Assembly (NCBI GenBank): GCA_003833135.1
Contig: QZLH01000073.1
Coordinates: 24,444 to 41,112 of the forward strand
Source of the DNA: Oehlia diaphana
Lineage: Eukaryota; Glomeromycota; Glomeromycetes; Glomerales; Glomeraceae
DNA: 16,669 nt
Direction: 5' to 3'
The notes beneath the pieces were generated by a model. The model did no database searches and was not told the origin of the DNA. It saw nothing but the letters and a program-made list of their open reading frames with translations. A program made the position numbers and the translations under genes. Below are positions 1 to 8,905 of this stretch, in pieces (positions within the stretch are counted from its first letter, which is position 1; every line of letters starts with the position of its first letter).

Positions 1-1
1 T

Positions 2-996
2 GTAAACACTGCAGTATCTACAAAAGAGATAATCCATCGCCTTTTCAAAAATATTATTCCACATTCAAATAAAAAAAATATTGAACTAGATTTTATGCAA
101 CGTTATAATACATTACAAGCTCTTCGATATTTATTAGATGATGGTATTGATTTTAGATATAATAATGAAATACAATTAAATTTTAAAGAATTATCTAAAA
201 GTCAATGTATACAATCATTATTAAATTCCTGGTATATTTCAAAATTACAAGTAGAATTTGAATCCAATATAGATGATTATTTAATTGATAATGGTATGTA
301 ATTAATTTTTAAATTTTATTTTACTATTTAATCTAATATTACTTTTATTTCTTTTAATTATATTTAATAGATTTATTGTTAACATGTATGATTGAAGAAT
401 ATATTAATATACATGTTAGATCAAAATTCAAAAAGAATGACTTAATAAAATATGAGCTTGTATCTTATTTAAATGACGATCTATTTGCTGAATTAGGACG
501 GGTTTATGAGGAAGATTTAAATATTGTAGAACATTTAACATCACGTAAAGTCAAATATTATAAAAGTATTTCTTATACAATTGTAGATAATGATGATTAA
601 ATATATGTAAAATTAAAAGCTGGTGATGTTATAGATATTTTAGAAGATTTATCAACTAATAGCATTTTTCAAAATACTGGAATAACTACTAGAATATCAT
701 ATGCACGAATTAGAGCAATTTTTTTACATACTAAAGGAAATCTTCAAGTACCATTTTTATTTTTAGATTGGTTTATCTCCCAAGATAGTATTGATCAAAA
801 ATTGCGCTGTCCTTTATATAAATTACAGAAATCTGAAGATTATACATGGAAGCGAATTTATGCAATTAAATGTATAGATCATCAACCTAATGTTCACTTT
901 GTTCATTGTTGTAAAACGGGTTGTATAGTAAATGAAGAACATTCTCAGAATAATATGAATTATATGCATAATATTTTCTACTATACTGCAGTTTAA
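2..996 (+). pseudogene. 3' part of an unrecognised two-exon gene, one in-frame stop
   Basis: The reading frame is open from base 2, so the gene begins before the window. Exon 1 ends at 293 inside a codon. An intron with GTATGT at 294 and TTTAATAG ending at 370 joins it, phase preserved, to a second exon from 371. That frame runs to the TAA at 994-996 with one internal stop, TAA at 598-600. The text after this stop still reads as a good protein. The C-terminal half is rich in Cys, His and aromatics (HFVHCCKTGC, then FYYTAV at the end), with a compact, probably beta-rich part before it (YVKLKAGDVIDILEDL). I do not recognise the family. It could be the C-terminal domain of a transposon-encoded protein or a repetitive host gene, but nothing here proves either. 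No intron in the sequence neatly removes the stop, so a pseudogene is the better call. Confidence 0.55.
294..370 (+). other. spliceosomal intron in the first gene
   Basis: A 77-bp AT-rich stretch begins GTATGT and ends with a pyrimidine-rich tract and TTTAATAG. Removing it joins two coding frames in phase 1. Length and borders match the introns of the Crinkler gene downstream. Confidence 0.6.
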
Positions 997-1538
997 AAAT
1001 ATTTAGTTCATTAATTATTAACATATACTATTAATAAATATATTAATAGCTATATTAGAAATATATAAAAATTACAATTAAAATAATTTTATTTCATTGG
1101 AATTTCACAAATATTTTCAAAATAATATTAATTATAATACAATATAATTACATTATAATAAACATATTGCAAAATAATTTCATTTAAATTGTATTTCAAT
1201 ACAATACTTGCAAGTAATTTCAAAATAATATTAATTTTAATACAATATAATTTTATTATAATAAAAACATTACAAAATAATTTCATTTAAATTATATTCC
1301 AATATAATTTTTGTAAATATTTTCTAATACAAATACATTATAAATTCATTAATATTGAAATCATTACATTTTGATTGTTTTTTTAAATAATATCTGCAAA
1401 CATTTTTAAAATAATATTAAATTAAATACAATATAATATCAAATATTACAAAATAATTTCAATATAACAAAATAATTACAAAAGAATTATAAAATAATTA
1501 TAAAATCATTTCAAAAAATCAACCATTTTTCAAAATAG
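997..1538. repeat. AT-rich intergenic DNA with degenerate tandem repeat of about 103 bp
   Basis: There is no coding potential. A block beginning TTCAAAATAATATTAATT occurs at 1116 and again at 1219 (offset 103), each followed by TACAATATAAT and later CAAAATAATTTCATTTAAATT. A weaker third copy starts near 1404. The short words AAAATAAT and CAATATAAT recur throughout. The composition could come from low-complexity drift, but the 103-bp offset over many shared words supports a true tandem duplication. Confidence 0.6.
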
Positions 1539-2400
1539 TATTTTGAAAAATGCGATGAAGCCTTTTCCAGAAGCGAACTTTCTAAAGAAGCGTATTGGAC
1601 TGAAATGGTCAAAATTACTATAGATGTAATAAAAAAATTGCGCGATCAGATTAATGCCTATCTTAGAATAAAAACTGGTACATCTTATCTTAAGATGGCT
1701 TATAAAAAGGTATTATTTTCCGTATGTTTTGTCAGTAAAAAGAAGTACTTTAGGATTAGACATGAGGATGAAGTAAACTTTAGACCAGATGATCTCTTTA
1801 AAAAAGGAATTGATACTGTGAAGCAGGGGAATTTTGAGCTCTTTAAGTTTATCGGAGAAAAGATTATGTGGAAGACTATAGGTATTGATAACATATGTCT
1901 AATTCAAGAAATTGTTAGAGATATTCTCCAAGATGCTAGATTTAAACAGTGGAATTTTAACCAGTTTATTGCAATGTCCAAATGGAAGGCTAAAAGAGGT
2001 CTCCCATGCAATAAAATCTTTATGGAACGAATGAGAAAAAGAATAGCAAATGGAGAAAAAAATATAAAGATCCCTGACTCTGGTGAGCACTTTAGTTATG
2101 TTGTAGTGAATGATGGTCCCTGCTATAAAGAAGATAGCATGAAATCGACAAGAAAGGGCGATTATATGGAGTTTACAAATATTGCGAAAGAGTTTAATAT
2201 GGAGATAGATGTCATCTACTATTTAGAACAAATGGTAGGAATGTGCGCACGTTTCATTAGTAATGAATGTTTTAACCACTGCTATTGGATAAAATTATAG
2301 AAATCAAGGATACAGATGAAAGGAAAAAACAGATTGATGATTATTCCCAAAGAATGGCAAAAAACTGGCTTAAAAAATACTTTACTAAAAATAGCCAATT
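1539..2400 (+). pseudogene. family B DNA polymerase, C-terminal (thumb-side) fragment
   Basis: The frame is open from 1539, right after a TAG, and reads through an internal ATG at 1605 to a TAG at 2298-2300. The same protein text then continues one frame over from about 2285 to about 2400, so there is one frameshift near 2285-2297. Seen in the sequence: a KKKYF motif at residues 45-49 counted from the ATG, a KKGID motif about 20 residues later, then YVVV and GDYMEF. This order matches the segment of eukaryotic and viral family B polymerases that follows the DTD catalytic motif and leads into the thumb. The catalytic palm motifs and the exonuclease domain are absent, so the fragment cannot polymerise. 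Origin is open: an endogenised large DNA virus, a Maverick-type element or a linear plasmid. Large-DNA-virus insertions are reported from Rhizophagus, which favours the first, but this fragment alone cannot decide. Confidence 0.7.
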
Positions 2401-2820
2401 TTTTGAAATATTTTTATAGACCTAGATACAATGGCTTTCAAAACAATTGTGCAATTATTTTGTAAAATTTTTAAAATATATCAATATATTATTGAGGTAT
2501 TTTTAAGATTAATATATTAAAATAATATCAAAGTTAATTATATTGTAATAATAAAATAATAGCAAATACATTAAAAAATTATTGTGATATTATTTTGAGT
2601 TATTTTTATAGATCTAGATACAATATAATTACAAAATAATAACAAAAGTATAATAAAACCATTTTGATATATTAAATGTATTTTTGTAGTATGTTAAAAT
2701 TATTACAAAATCAATCTCATAACTTTGGGACAAATATAATCACGTGCAATTGGCCTTTTATTATTATTGTGCAAGTAAAGTAATACAAAGAATAAAAACA
2801 ATATATACAAATAATTACAT
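2401..2820. repeat. AT-rich spacer with a repeated 24-bp word
   Basis: There is no gene. The word TATTTTTATAGACCTAGATACAAT at 2409-2432 returns at 2601-2624 with one change (GATCTAGATA), an offset of 192. The stretch between is simple AT-rich text with AAAATAAT words like those at 997-1538. The first copy overlaps the last codons read from the polymerase fragment, so real polymerase similarity probably stops near 2400. From about 2700 the composition becomes more mixed and leads into the retrotransposon. Confidence 0.5.
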
Positions 2821-2830
2821 CATCATTAAG

Positions 2831-2838
2831 TATAAATA
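2831..2838 (+). promoter_or_regulatory. TATA box of the DIRS-like element
   Basis: TATAAATA lies 91 bp before the gag ATG at 2922, and no other ATG intervenes. It is the only strong TATA-like match just upstream of the first element ORF and is in the right place for the element's own promoter. Confidence 0.4.
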
Positions 2839-2921
2839 TCAGTACCCCCGTGACTTATCCTCTTTAGGCCTTTTTTTACTTGTTGTGGTTCGCTCTTAAG
2901 AAAAAAAGTTAAAGTCTCATA

Positions 2922-3684
2922 ATGACAGAAGATAGTGACAATACTGATAGTAATGAACATAATAATGAACATACTGAAGAACCAAATATCGACCAAAACT
3001 TATATTTGGACGACTCTAACCATGCCTTTTGGACACCAAGTGGTCCTATGGCTGAACTCCCTTCAGAAGTCTTCAAAAAGAATTTGTTACCCACAAACTC
3101 GAGAAAATTTATTCTACAAAATGAACTCAAAAACAGAAATATCTCCTTTACACCACCTGATATATATGGACAGAAAGGTTTAGATTAATATGTCAAAAAT
3201 CGCTAAGGATTATAACAAAGAAATCCAGCGTCTTCTTTACCGATTCTCAGCAGCTATACGTCTCATCGATAATAGCCTCAGACTTATTTATGCTTTAAAA
3301 CCAGAAGACTCCGCTTCTCAGGAAACTAAGGATGCTTGATTGCAGTTGAAACAGACCACTCTTAATTCACGAGCATTGGTTTTGGATGCATTATCATTTG
3401 GTAACGAAATACGAAAAGAATAAGCCCTTAGGTCTATTTCTCCAGGATATCAGAAACAATCAGAAAGAGAAGAAGTATTTGGAGAGGAGTTACCAGAGAT
3501 CATATGCAAAGAAAATGAAATCAACAAATTATTTAATGACGCAGCTTGGCAGAAACGCTGGGCTAATCAGTTTAGATCACCTCGCACACAAGCGTCTAAC
3601 AATTTTAGGAATACATTCACGAATTCTTCTTCATATAAAGGAAAGTATAAGAATTCCTCTTATCAATATTACCAACACAAATAA
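2922..3684 (+). pseudogene. gag-like ORF of the DIRS element
   Basis: It starts at an ATG preceded by an A-rich leader. The first 88 codons encode an acidic, Asp/Asn/Glu-rich N-terminus followed by a moderately conserved FWTPSGPMAELPSEVF stretch. The frame then shifts by one near 3175 and continues to TAA at 3682, passing stops at 3181 (TAG), 3337 (TGA) and 3421 (TAA). The middle part is helical and basic (YNKEIQRLLYRFSAAIR, then LVLDALSFGNEIR), and the end is rich in Asn, Ser, Tyr and Gln. This profile and its place upstream of the reverse transcriptase fit the Gag protein of DIRS elements, which packages element RNA. A shadow ORF in another frame starts at 3386 and is not the real product. 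Confidence 0.7.
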
Positions 3685-3695
3685 AACAATAACCA

Positions 3696-4721
3696 GTCAG
3701 AAAACTAGTCAAACAGCGGCTCTCAAACCTGCCAGAGTTCAGCTTAACAACCTCTATAGATATGGTGGCTGGAGGTTTTGGTTTGCATCAAGACCAATGG
3801 TCAGATATGTTCAGAAAATGTTGGACTACGTTTATTATACGCAAAGGATATATCCCAGAATAGTCTTTAACACCACCTTTAAAACGGACTCCTATTTCTC
3901 AAAAACGCTATGGAAATACAGATTTGAACATGTTTTCTCACGAGATTTCAGAACTATTAAAAATAAAAGCCATTTAAGAGATGGATCCAGAGAAGCCATG
4001 TTTTGTCTCAAATCTTTTCATAGTTCCCAAGAAAGGTGGAAGTTTACGTCCTGTTATCAATCTCATATATTCGTATTTCAAGATGAAAGGGATAGACCTT
4101 GTGAAATTACTAATATGACGCAAAGATTTTACGGTTTCAATCGATCTCAACCAAGCCTTTTATCACGTTCCTGTGTCAACTGGATTAAGAAAGTTCTTTA
4201 CCTTCGATTTTATGGGAAAACGATATTGTTTCAACTGTTTACCCTTTGGGTTTACAGCCAGTCCAAGGATATTTACAAAAATTTTGCGACTGATAATAAA
4301 GTTAGCACGAAGCAAAGGGATCTGAGTAGTGGCATACTTGGACGATATTCTGATAATTGCGTCCACCAAGAAACAGGCTCTAGCACACGCACAATTCATG
4401 ATTTTCTCTCTTCAAAGTCTGGGCTTCACTATAAACGAGAAAAAATCTTCTTTAATACTTTCTCAAGTAGTCGATTATCTAGGATTTCGGATAGATTCCA
4501 AGTTCATGATGATAAAACTACCGAAATACAAGAATAAAGATTTAATACAAGAATGCAAAAAAACAAGCCAAAAGCTAGTAATTCCGGTTCGCAAATTAGC
4601 TTTTCTTATAGAAAAGATCACAGCAATAACGGACGCTGTGTTTCCAGCCAGATTGCATTCTCGCACATTGCTAAGAAATAAGAACATTGGTCTGAAGATG
4701 CAAGGTGGAATGGTATTATAG
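3696..4721 (+). pseudogene. reverse transcriptase domain of the DIRS element
   Basis: The frame starting near 3696 shows the reverse transcriptase motifs in order: LFIVPKKGGSLRPVINL (about 4017-4067), domain A SIDLNQAFYHVPV with its catalytic Asp at 4143, domain B LPFGFTASPRIFTKIL, and domain C YLDD at 4335-4346. All three catalytic Asp codons are present. Stops interrupt it at 3861 (TAG), 3975 (TAA), 4116 (TGA) and 4323 (TGA), the last only a few codons before YLDD. From 4329 the frame is open to 4721, although the true protein text leaves it near 4697. The enzyme copied element RNA into cDNA. As it stands no full domain can be made. Confidence 0.85.
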
Positions 4722-5610
4722 AACTTTTGCTGAAAAGCATCGCACAATTGAAATGGTGGATCAAGAACCTACCTTTATGGAATAGACGAAATCTTATTCC
4801 AGAGAAATCAAAGACAATTCTATACACCAACGCTTTGACCTCCAGATGGGGCATGTTCTGGGAGGATTATGTAATACATGGAAGATGGTTAAGAATGGAA
4901 CAGCATCTTCACATCAACATTCTCGAGTTAAAAGCGATCTTGTTTGCTTTTTTAGCCTTCAAGGACTTAAAAAACCAACTGATTATAATATGCACAGACA
5001 ATACGACATGCGTTGCTTACATAAATCATCAGGGAGGAACAACTTCTACTTTACTGTCAAAGATAGCGAAAGAGCTATGGACAGTTTGTCTGGAACGGAA
5101 TGTTTACTTAAAAGCAGAACACATCACAGGAATTCAGAATTCAATGGCAGATCGAGCTTCTCAAATGAAGATAGACAGATACGATTGAAAGTTGAAAACC
5201 AATTAGTTCAGGATGTTTAATCGAATTTGGGGACCACATCATATAGACCTCTTTGCAAATCGCCACAATACACAACTGATGAGGTATTATTCTTGGACAC
5301 AGGATCCTGGAGCGGAGGCAGTGAATGCTTTTCATTAGAATTGGGCACACATGAATTTGTGGGCCAACCCTCCATGGATACTTTTTCCGAGAATATTAGC
5401 CAAAGTAATCAGAAACAAGGCCATGATAACGATATTAATACCTTATTGAACGTCAGCACCATGGTTCCCACTGTTATTATACCTTTTGATTGCTTCACCA
5501 ATTTTAATTTGTTCAACCAATATTACAGAAACAGACATGAGCCTTCATCAGCATCCTCTGAGGAACCCAAAATGGAGAATGTTAGATTGCAGAATTTCAG
5601 GATTAGATAT
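4697..5610 (+). pseudogene. RNase H domain and linker of the DIRS element
   Basis: The pol text continues here one frame over from the reverse transcriptase. RNase H motifs are visible: LYTNALTSRWG where the family has an Asp in TDAS, INILELKAI with the catalytic Glu, IICTDNTT with the second Asp, and NSMADRASQ with the last Asp. The first catalytic Asp is Asn in this copy. Stops follow at 5186 (TGA, where a Trp is expected) and at three further points to about 5450. Beyond them the frame holds the DIRS-specific block HHIDLFANRHNTQ, YYSWTQDPGAEAVNAF and WANPPW. It ends in a basic stretch and an A8 run near 5612, where the frame changes again. RNase H removed element RNA during cDNA synthesis. 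Confidence 0.8.
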
Positions 5611-5805
5611 CAAAAAAAAGGTTTTTTGAAAAAAGCTATTGAACTCCTATTGGCCTCATTAGACCAAAACTCTACAAGATCAATTTCCTCTAATCTCAGA
5701 GTATAGCTTTATTGGTATGAATAGGATGAGGAGCAATTAGACGGTAAAAGACAAATCAATGTTTATAATCCGTCTTGGAGATCTAAAGAGGTTCGATAAT
5801 TTATT
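5611..5805 (+). pseudogene. N-terminal stub of a tyrosine recombinase
   Basis: After the A8 run at about 5612 the frame reads KKAIELLLASLDQNSTRSI and then SNLRV before a TAG at 5704. A few more plausible codons follow to about 5800. A helix ending in Ser-Thr-Arg-x-x-x-x-x-Leu is the usual start of the SAM-like DNA-binding domain of DIRS tyrosine recombinases, which insert the circular cDNA. The catalytic domain is missing, so the element was truncated here, by deletion or by later insertion of T-rich DNA. Confidence 0.55.
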
Positions 5806-5893
5806 TGTCGTATTTTTTATTTTTTTTATTTGTTTTATTTTTTTCGTAATAGGATTGATTTTTTTCTAATAATAGTTAATAGATTTATTATGA

Positions 5894-6271
5894 AATGTCT
5901 TGGACCAACATGCTTTCTCTCTTCAATCTGTACAATTGATACAAACGCGAAATTATGCTGATAAGATATATAATATCATCTCTCGTCATCCACGAGGTGC
6001 TTCAAATTGGACCTATATAGAACAAAATACGCCAGCAGACACAGACTTTTCTGAGCCAGAGACGCCAATTCAGACAGAAGAGAATCTAATAATGATGGAA
6101 GATGTGGAAGTGACAGCGGAGATGGACAAAATAGCAGTAATAGAAGATTCAGAACTAATAGGAATGGAAGAATCAGAATTAACAGAAATGGAAGAATTGC
6201 TGGAAACGGAAGATGAAACAGACAAATGGTACAAATTTGTACTTCAATTTTTGTTTTTTTTATTATACTAA
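5894..6271 (+). CDS. unrecognised acidic ORF, no ATG start
   Basis: The frame is open from 5894, after a TGA, to 6271. It has no ATG until the middle (about 6091), so it is either an internal or last exon or a remnant. The first 40 residues look like folded protein (SLQSVQLIQTRNYADKIYNI, then GASNWTYIEQ). The next 60 are strongly acidic, with repeated Met-Glu-Glu and Thr-Glu blocks, and the final residues run into the T-rich repeat and are hydrophobic. An AG acceptor-like TTAATAG ends at 5882, just upstream. I do not recognise the family. The acidic tail could be a low-complexity linker or an activation-type region; no function is assigned. Confidence 0.35.
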   Translation, partial: NVLDQHAFSLQSVQLIQTRNYADKIYNIISRHPRGASNWTYIEQNTPADTDFSEPETPIQTEENLIMMEDVEVTAEMDKIAVIEDSELIGMEESELTEMEELLETEDETDKWYKFVLQFLFFLLY

Positions 6272-6361
6272 CTTTTTTTCAAATTTTAGATTGATTTGTC
6301 AGTTTTTTTATGGATTTTTTTTTGAAAATTATGGGTTTTTTTGTGGAATTGTGAATTGGAT

Positions 6362-6600
6362 TTTTTTATCATTTTCGTATTATTTTTGTAGGAAATTTTT
6401 ATTATTTTATTATTATTTTCGTATTATTTTCATAAGAAATTTTTATCATTTTCGTATTATTTTTGTATTATTTTCGTAGGAAATTTTTATTATTTTAGTA
6501 TCATTTTTGTATTATTTTCATAGAAAATTTTTATCATTTTAGTATTATTTTTGTATTATTTTCGTAAAAAATTTTTACTATTTTTGTAGGAAATTTTTGC
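6362..6600. repeat. T-rich tandem repeat, 44-bp period
   Basis: Blocks beginning GGAAATTTTTAT or a close variant start at 6391, 6435, 6479, 6523 and 6567, exactly 44 bp apart, with a half-step to 6589. Within each block the 11-bp word GTATTATTTTT or its C-variant repeats, so the 44-bp unit is a multiple of an older 11-bp unit. The + strand is almost free of G outside GTA and GGAAA. No coding role is likely; reading frames through it are artefacts of composition. Confidence 0.85.
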
Positions 6601-7085
6601 GATTTAATTAAAATAATTAGTAAATCAATCGAAATAAAATCGCTGTTTTAAAACTTAAATTTGCTAAATTTCGTCAAAATTATTATGGTCGATTTTATTT
6701 ATTTTTGCAAATCAGCAATTTAAATCAATATCGATTTTTAGACGAATAGTCGATTTTTTATGACAAATTTCATTTGCATGGCAGGTTCGAATTTTATTGA
6801 TATGTACAGCCAATTTTTTTAACTAATTCCAAAACTTTGCCAATTTCTAATTGCAAGTAGCAAGCATTACGGTATAAATCGCCTATAAAATTAGTTGCTG
6901 ATTTTTTTGATACTAATCAGCTAAGGTCAGACCAAATTTTGTCCAACATTCAGCAATTTAAAATTTTGCCGAAATGGACTATTCTGACCAGTGTATACAG
7001 AATGTGTTTAATTTTACAGCCACTTCAGCACCTGAGAAAAATCATATGACTGAAATTTTCATCACGAAAAATCTGATATGGATAA
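6601..7085. other. non-coding AT-rich stretch with an imperfect inverted repeat
   Basis: I see no gene here. GGTCAGA at 6925-6931 and TCTGACC at 6983-6989 form arms around partly self-complementary text (AAATTTTG and TTTAAAATTTTGCC) and are followed by CCAGTGTATAC. The words TTCCAAAACTTTGCCA (near 6829) and AAAATCATATGACTGA (7038-7053) recur at about 14553 and 8746, so pieces of dispersed repeats are present, possibly ends of small DNA transposons. Confidence 0.4.
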
Positions 7086-7948
7086 TCCCCAAATATATTA
7101 CAAAATTTAGCCTGCTTAATCCAAGAAGCATGGGATGTGAAAGATGAAGCAATTCTAGCCAACCAAAAAGAATTATTATGTTGGTGTTCCTATATTGTAG
7201 AATTCAATAAAAAGACTACAGAGTTTATAACCGAGTATAAAATTGGCAAGAAAAAAGTAAAAGGTATGATTTATGACAATCTTATTAAACTCCTTTATCC
7301 TGGTACTAAACGTAATACATTACTAAAACAAACTCAGAGAGCAAGAGACATATACAAATTATTTGAGAAATAGGAATTGATAAAATTAAGTATATCACAA
7401 TGTATAGTGCAAATTCTATATTGGAATTATCTGATAGTTAAATTCAAACTATTGTTGATTATTTCTCCAAGAATTTAAACACTGAATTATCAGATGATCA
7501 GGATGGCACTATTATCGATTTTGAAGAGAATATTTTGAATGATCAGGATAATGTATTGGAGAAGCAAGCAAAACCCTTAGTTTTAGCAACATGGGCTGAG
7601 GTAAGCATTCCAACTGCACCTATTCCATTAACTCATGTCTCCAATTCTTCAGGTGATTCCTCCAGCTCAAAAAAATTAGATGCCAAGGTAAAGGTGGTGC
7701 TACCTATTCTTCAATCCAAGACTCTAATCCATGACCGCTCCTATTTTCGCAATAAGACATTGGATCAATATTATAATTTATATAGAGAATTTAGTAGTAA
7801 AGATTTTGATTATTATGGAATTAATGACGAGACATTATACCCATTATGCAAGTTAAATCATGATGATGAGGAAGGTATAGATGGTATGTATAAATCCAGA
7901 TCTTACTTTATTAAATGTAAATAGCGTGAAATTGAGATAACTGCATAG
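7086..7948 (+). pseudogene. repetitive Rhizophagus-type gene with C-x2-C/H cluster, decayed
   Basis: One protein text can be followed through one frameshift and two stops. The frame from 7086 reads to TAG at 7371 (an acidic/basic helical part including YNNLIKLLYPGT-like text and RARDIYKLFEK). It then continues one frame over from 7373 (IGIDKIKYITMYSAN) past TAA at 7439 to TAG at 7922 and TAG at 7946. The C-terminal part carries LCKLNHDDEEGIDGMY and a final YFIKCK. With the preceding CPLC-like pair this gives a Cys-x2-Cys-x3-His...Cys pattern that could bind zinc. The middle is a Ser-rich linker. I know the look of this family from Rhizophagus but no function. A shorter, more decayed relative lies at 11950-12260, and the IYKLF module also occurs in the pseudogene ending at 14025. 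Confidence 0.5.
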
Positions 7949-8099
7949 TCTCATTACCCTGCAGGAGATGATCTAACTATTTTTTTGGAAATATGATAAA
8001 AGATATTAGACAGCTTTCTATCCAGGAATTTTAATCTTTTTTCAAATTAAAGAGAAAAAAGGAATTTAAATTGATCTGTGATCATAGAAAAAAGGAAAC

Positions 8100-8644
8100 A
8101 TGAGCGAATCCAATAAAATATTAACTCCCAAATATCTGGATTGGCATGCCAAATTAACTGGGTTACCAAGCATTTTGACGGATAAGATTCATTCTAAATT
8201 ATACAAAAAATATAAAAAAGAAACTGGGCATGAGCCATGGCAACATGCATCAGAAGCCGGTCTTCTCATAAATTCAAAGCCAGAGAACAAAGTATCCTTT
8301 TTATCTTTTTCTGAGCAATGTGAAGATAAAGAGCCCATCACTTTCGAAGCCAAATCTGATCCAGAATTATTTATCAAATCCATATTAGAGACTTGAAATT
8401 CGGAAATAGTTTCAGAGGGATTGATAATTATGATTTTACATCACTTCAGCCGTGGAGCTCACCATGTCCTATTTGCAATGAAATACATGGGAATTATGGA
8501 TTACATGGCTCATGGTACTGCGAAAATGGGAATCGGCTCCCTTATGATCCTGAATTAGCGAAGTTCTATTCTCAAGATAAGTTGGAATATTGTCTTGCCT
8601 GCAACACTTCAAGCAATAAACTCAAGTTCGCAATTGTAGCATAG
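8100..8644 (+). pseudogene. zinc-ribbon-like gene in two overlapping frames
   Basis: An ATG at 8100, preceded by an A-rich leader, opens 98 codons (LDWHAKLTGLPSILTDKIH, then CEDKEPITFEAKSDPE) to TGA at 8394. The text carries on one frame over from about 8393 to TAG at 8642. That second part has the clusters CPICNEIH, a further Cys in WYCENG, and CLACNTS, a plausible split zinc-binding site. The frameshift sits in the SILET region near 8388-8396, which splits the acidic middle from the zinc part. It lies 150 bp after the previous pseudogene on the same strand and probably belongs to the same composite family. Programmed frameshifting is possible, but the state of its neighbours makes decay more likely. 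Function unknown. Confidence 0.5.
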
Positions 8645-8822
8645 TGATCATGTAATTTTGTTGCGGAGTAATGTTCCAAATAATTAGTAGCCAGCCCTTC
8701 GCATAAACTGGTTGCGTAGCTGTGACATTTTAATGTCACAGAATAAAAATCATATGACTGAATTCCGACTACTGCGCCCATATTAAAATTGATTGCATCA
8801 CTGATCAGATCTGTGATCCCTC
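8645..8822. promoter_or_regulatory. upstream region of the Crinkler gene with two palindromes
   Basis: TGTGACATTTTAATGTCACA at 8721-8740 is a near-perfect palindrome (nine-base arms around TT) and is followed by AAAAATCATATGACTGA. The same pair recurs in related form at 14589-14645, so this is part of a dispersed repeat. A second palindrome, ATCACTGATCAGATCTGTGAT at 8797-8817 with one mismatched pair, ends six bases before the TATA box. It could be a protein-binding site or repeat debris; only position suggests a regulatory role. Confidence 0.35.
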
Positions 8823-8828
8823 TATAAA
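8823..8828 (+). promoter_or_regulatory. TATA box of the Crinkler gene
   Basis: TATAAA lies 83 bp before the ATG at 8906. A pyrimidine-rich tract (TTCTTTTCTTTCCTC) at about 8860-8875 and an A-rich start context (AAAAATGTC) follow, a usual layout for a fungal gene with a leader of about 50 bases. Confidence 0.55.
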
Positions 8829-8905
8829 ACTAACTCGTTACCCAATTCTGCAAAAAAATTCTTTTCTTTCCTCATTTATCGTTGTGATACAAAATAACAG
8901 TAAAA

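Larger units (their letters stand above)
2831..5805 (+). mobile_element. DIRS-like (tyrosine-recombinase) retrotransposon, truncated and decayed
   Basis: The order is gag-like, reverse transcriptase, RNase H, a conserved linker, then the start of a tyrosine recombinase. The linker (from HHIDLFANRHNTQ near 5240 to NPPW near 5370) is typical of DIRS and Ngaro pol proteins. This arrangement, with no LTR integrase or DDE domain, is characteristic of the DIRS order. Reading frames change near 3175, 3690, 4697 and 5612, and each segment holds stop codons, so the copy is dead. The 3' end is lost: recombinase text stops by about 5800, before the catalytic Arg/His/Tyr residues, and no methyltransferase or terminal repeat is seen. 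I could not find the inverted or split direct repeats that would fix the borders, so both ends are approximate. Confidence 0.85.

Noticed and set aside
3386..4537. Long 383-codon ORF in the retrotransposon
   Set aside because: It runs out of frame with both gag and reverse transcriptase, whose motifs lie in the other two frames. Its own text shows no domain.
4163..4854. Antisense ORFs opposite the reverse transcriptase and RNase H
   Set aside because: They are shadows of the pol frames on the + strand, with no recognisable motifs.
5227..5600. First two thirds of the ORF 5227-5706
   Set aside because: The conserved DIRS linker is read in another frame here. Only the last part, after about 5612, is real recombinase text.
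6213..6479. Hydrophobic ORF in the T-rich repeat
   Set aside because: The Phe/Tyr/Ile-rich text results from T-rich DNA with a 44-bp period, not from a membrane protein.
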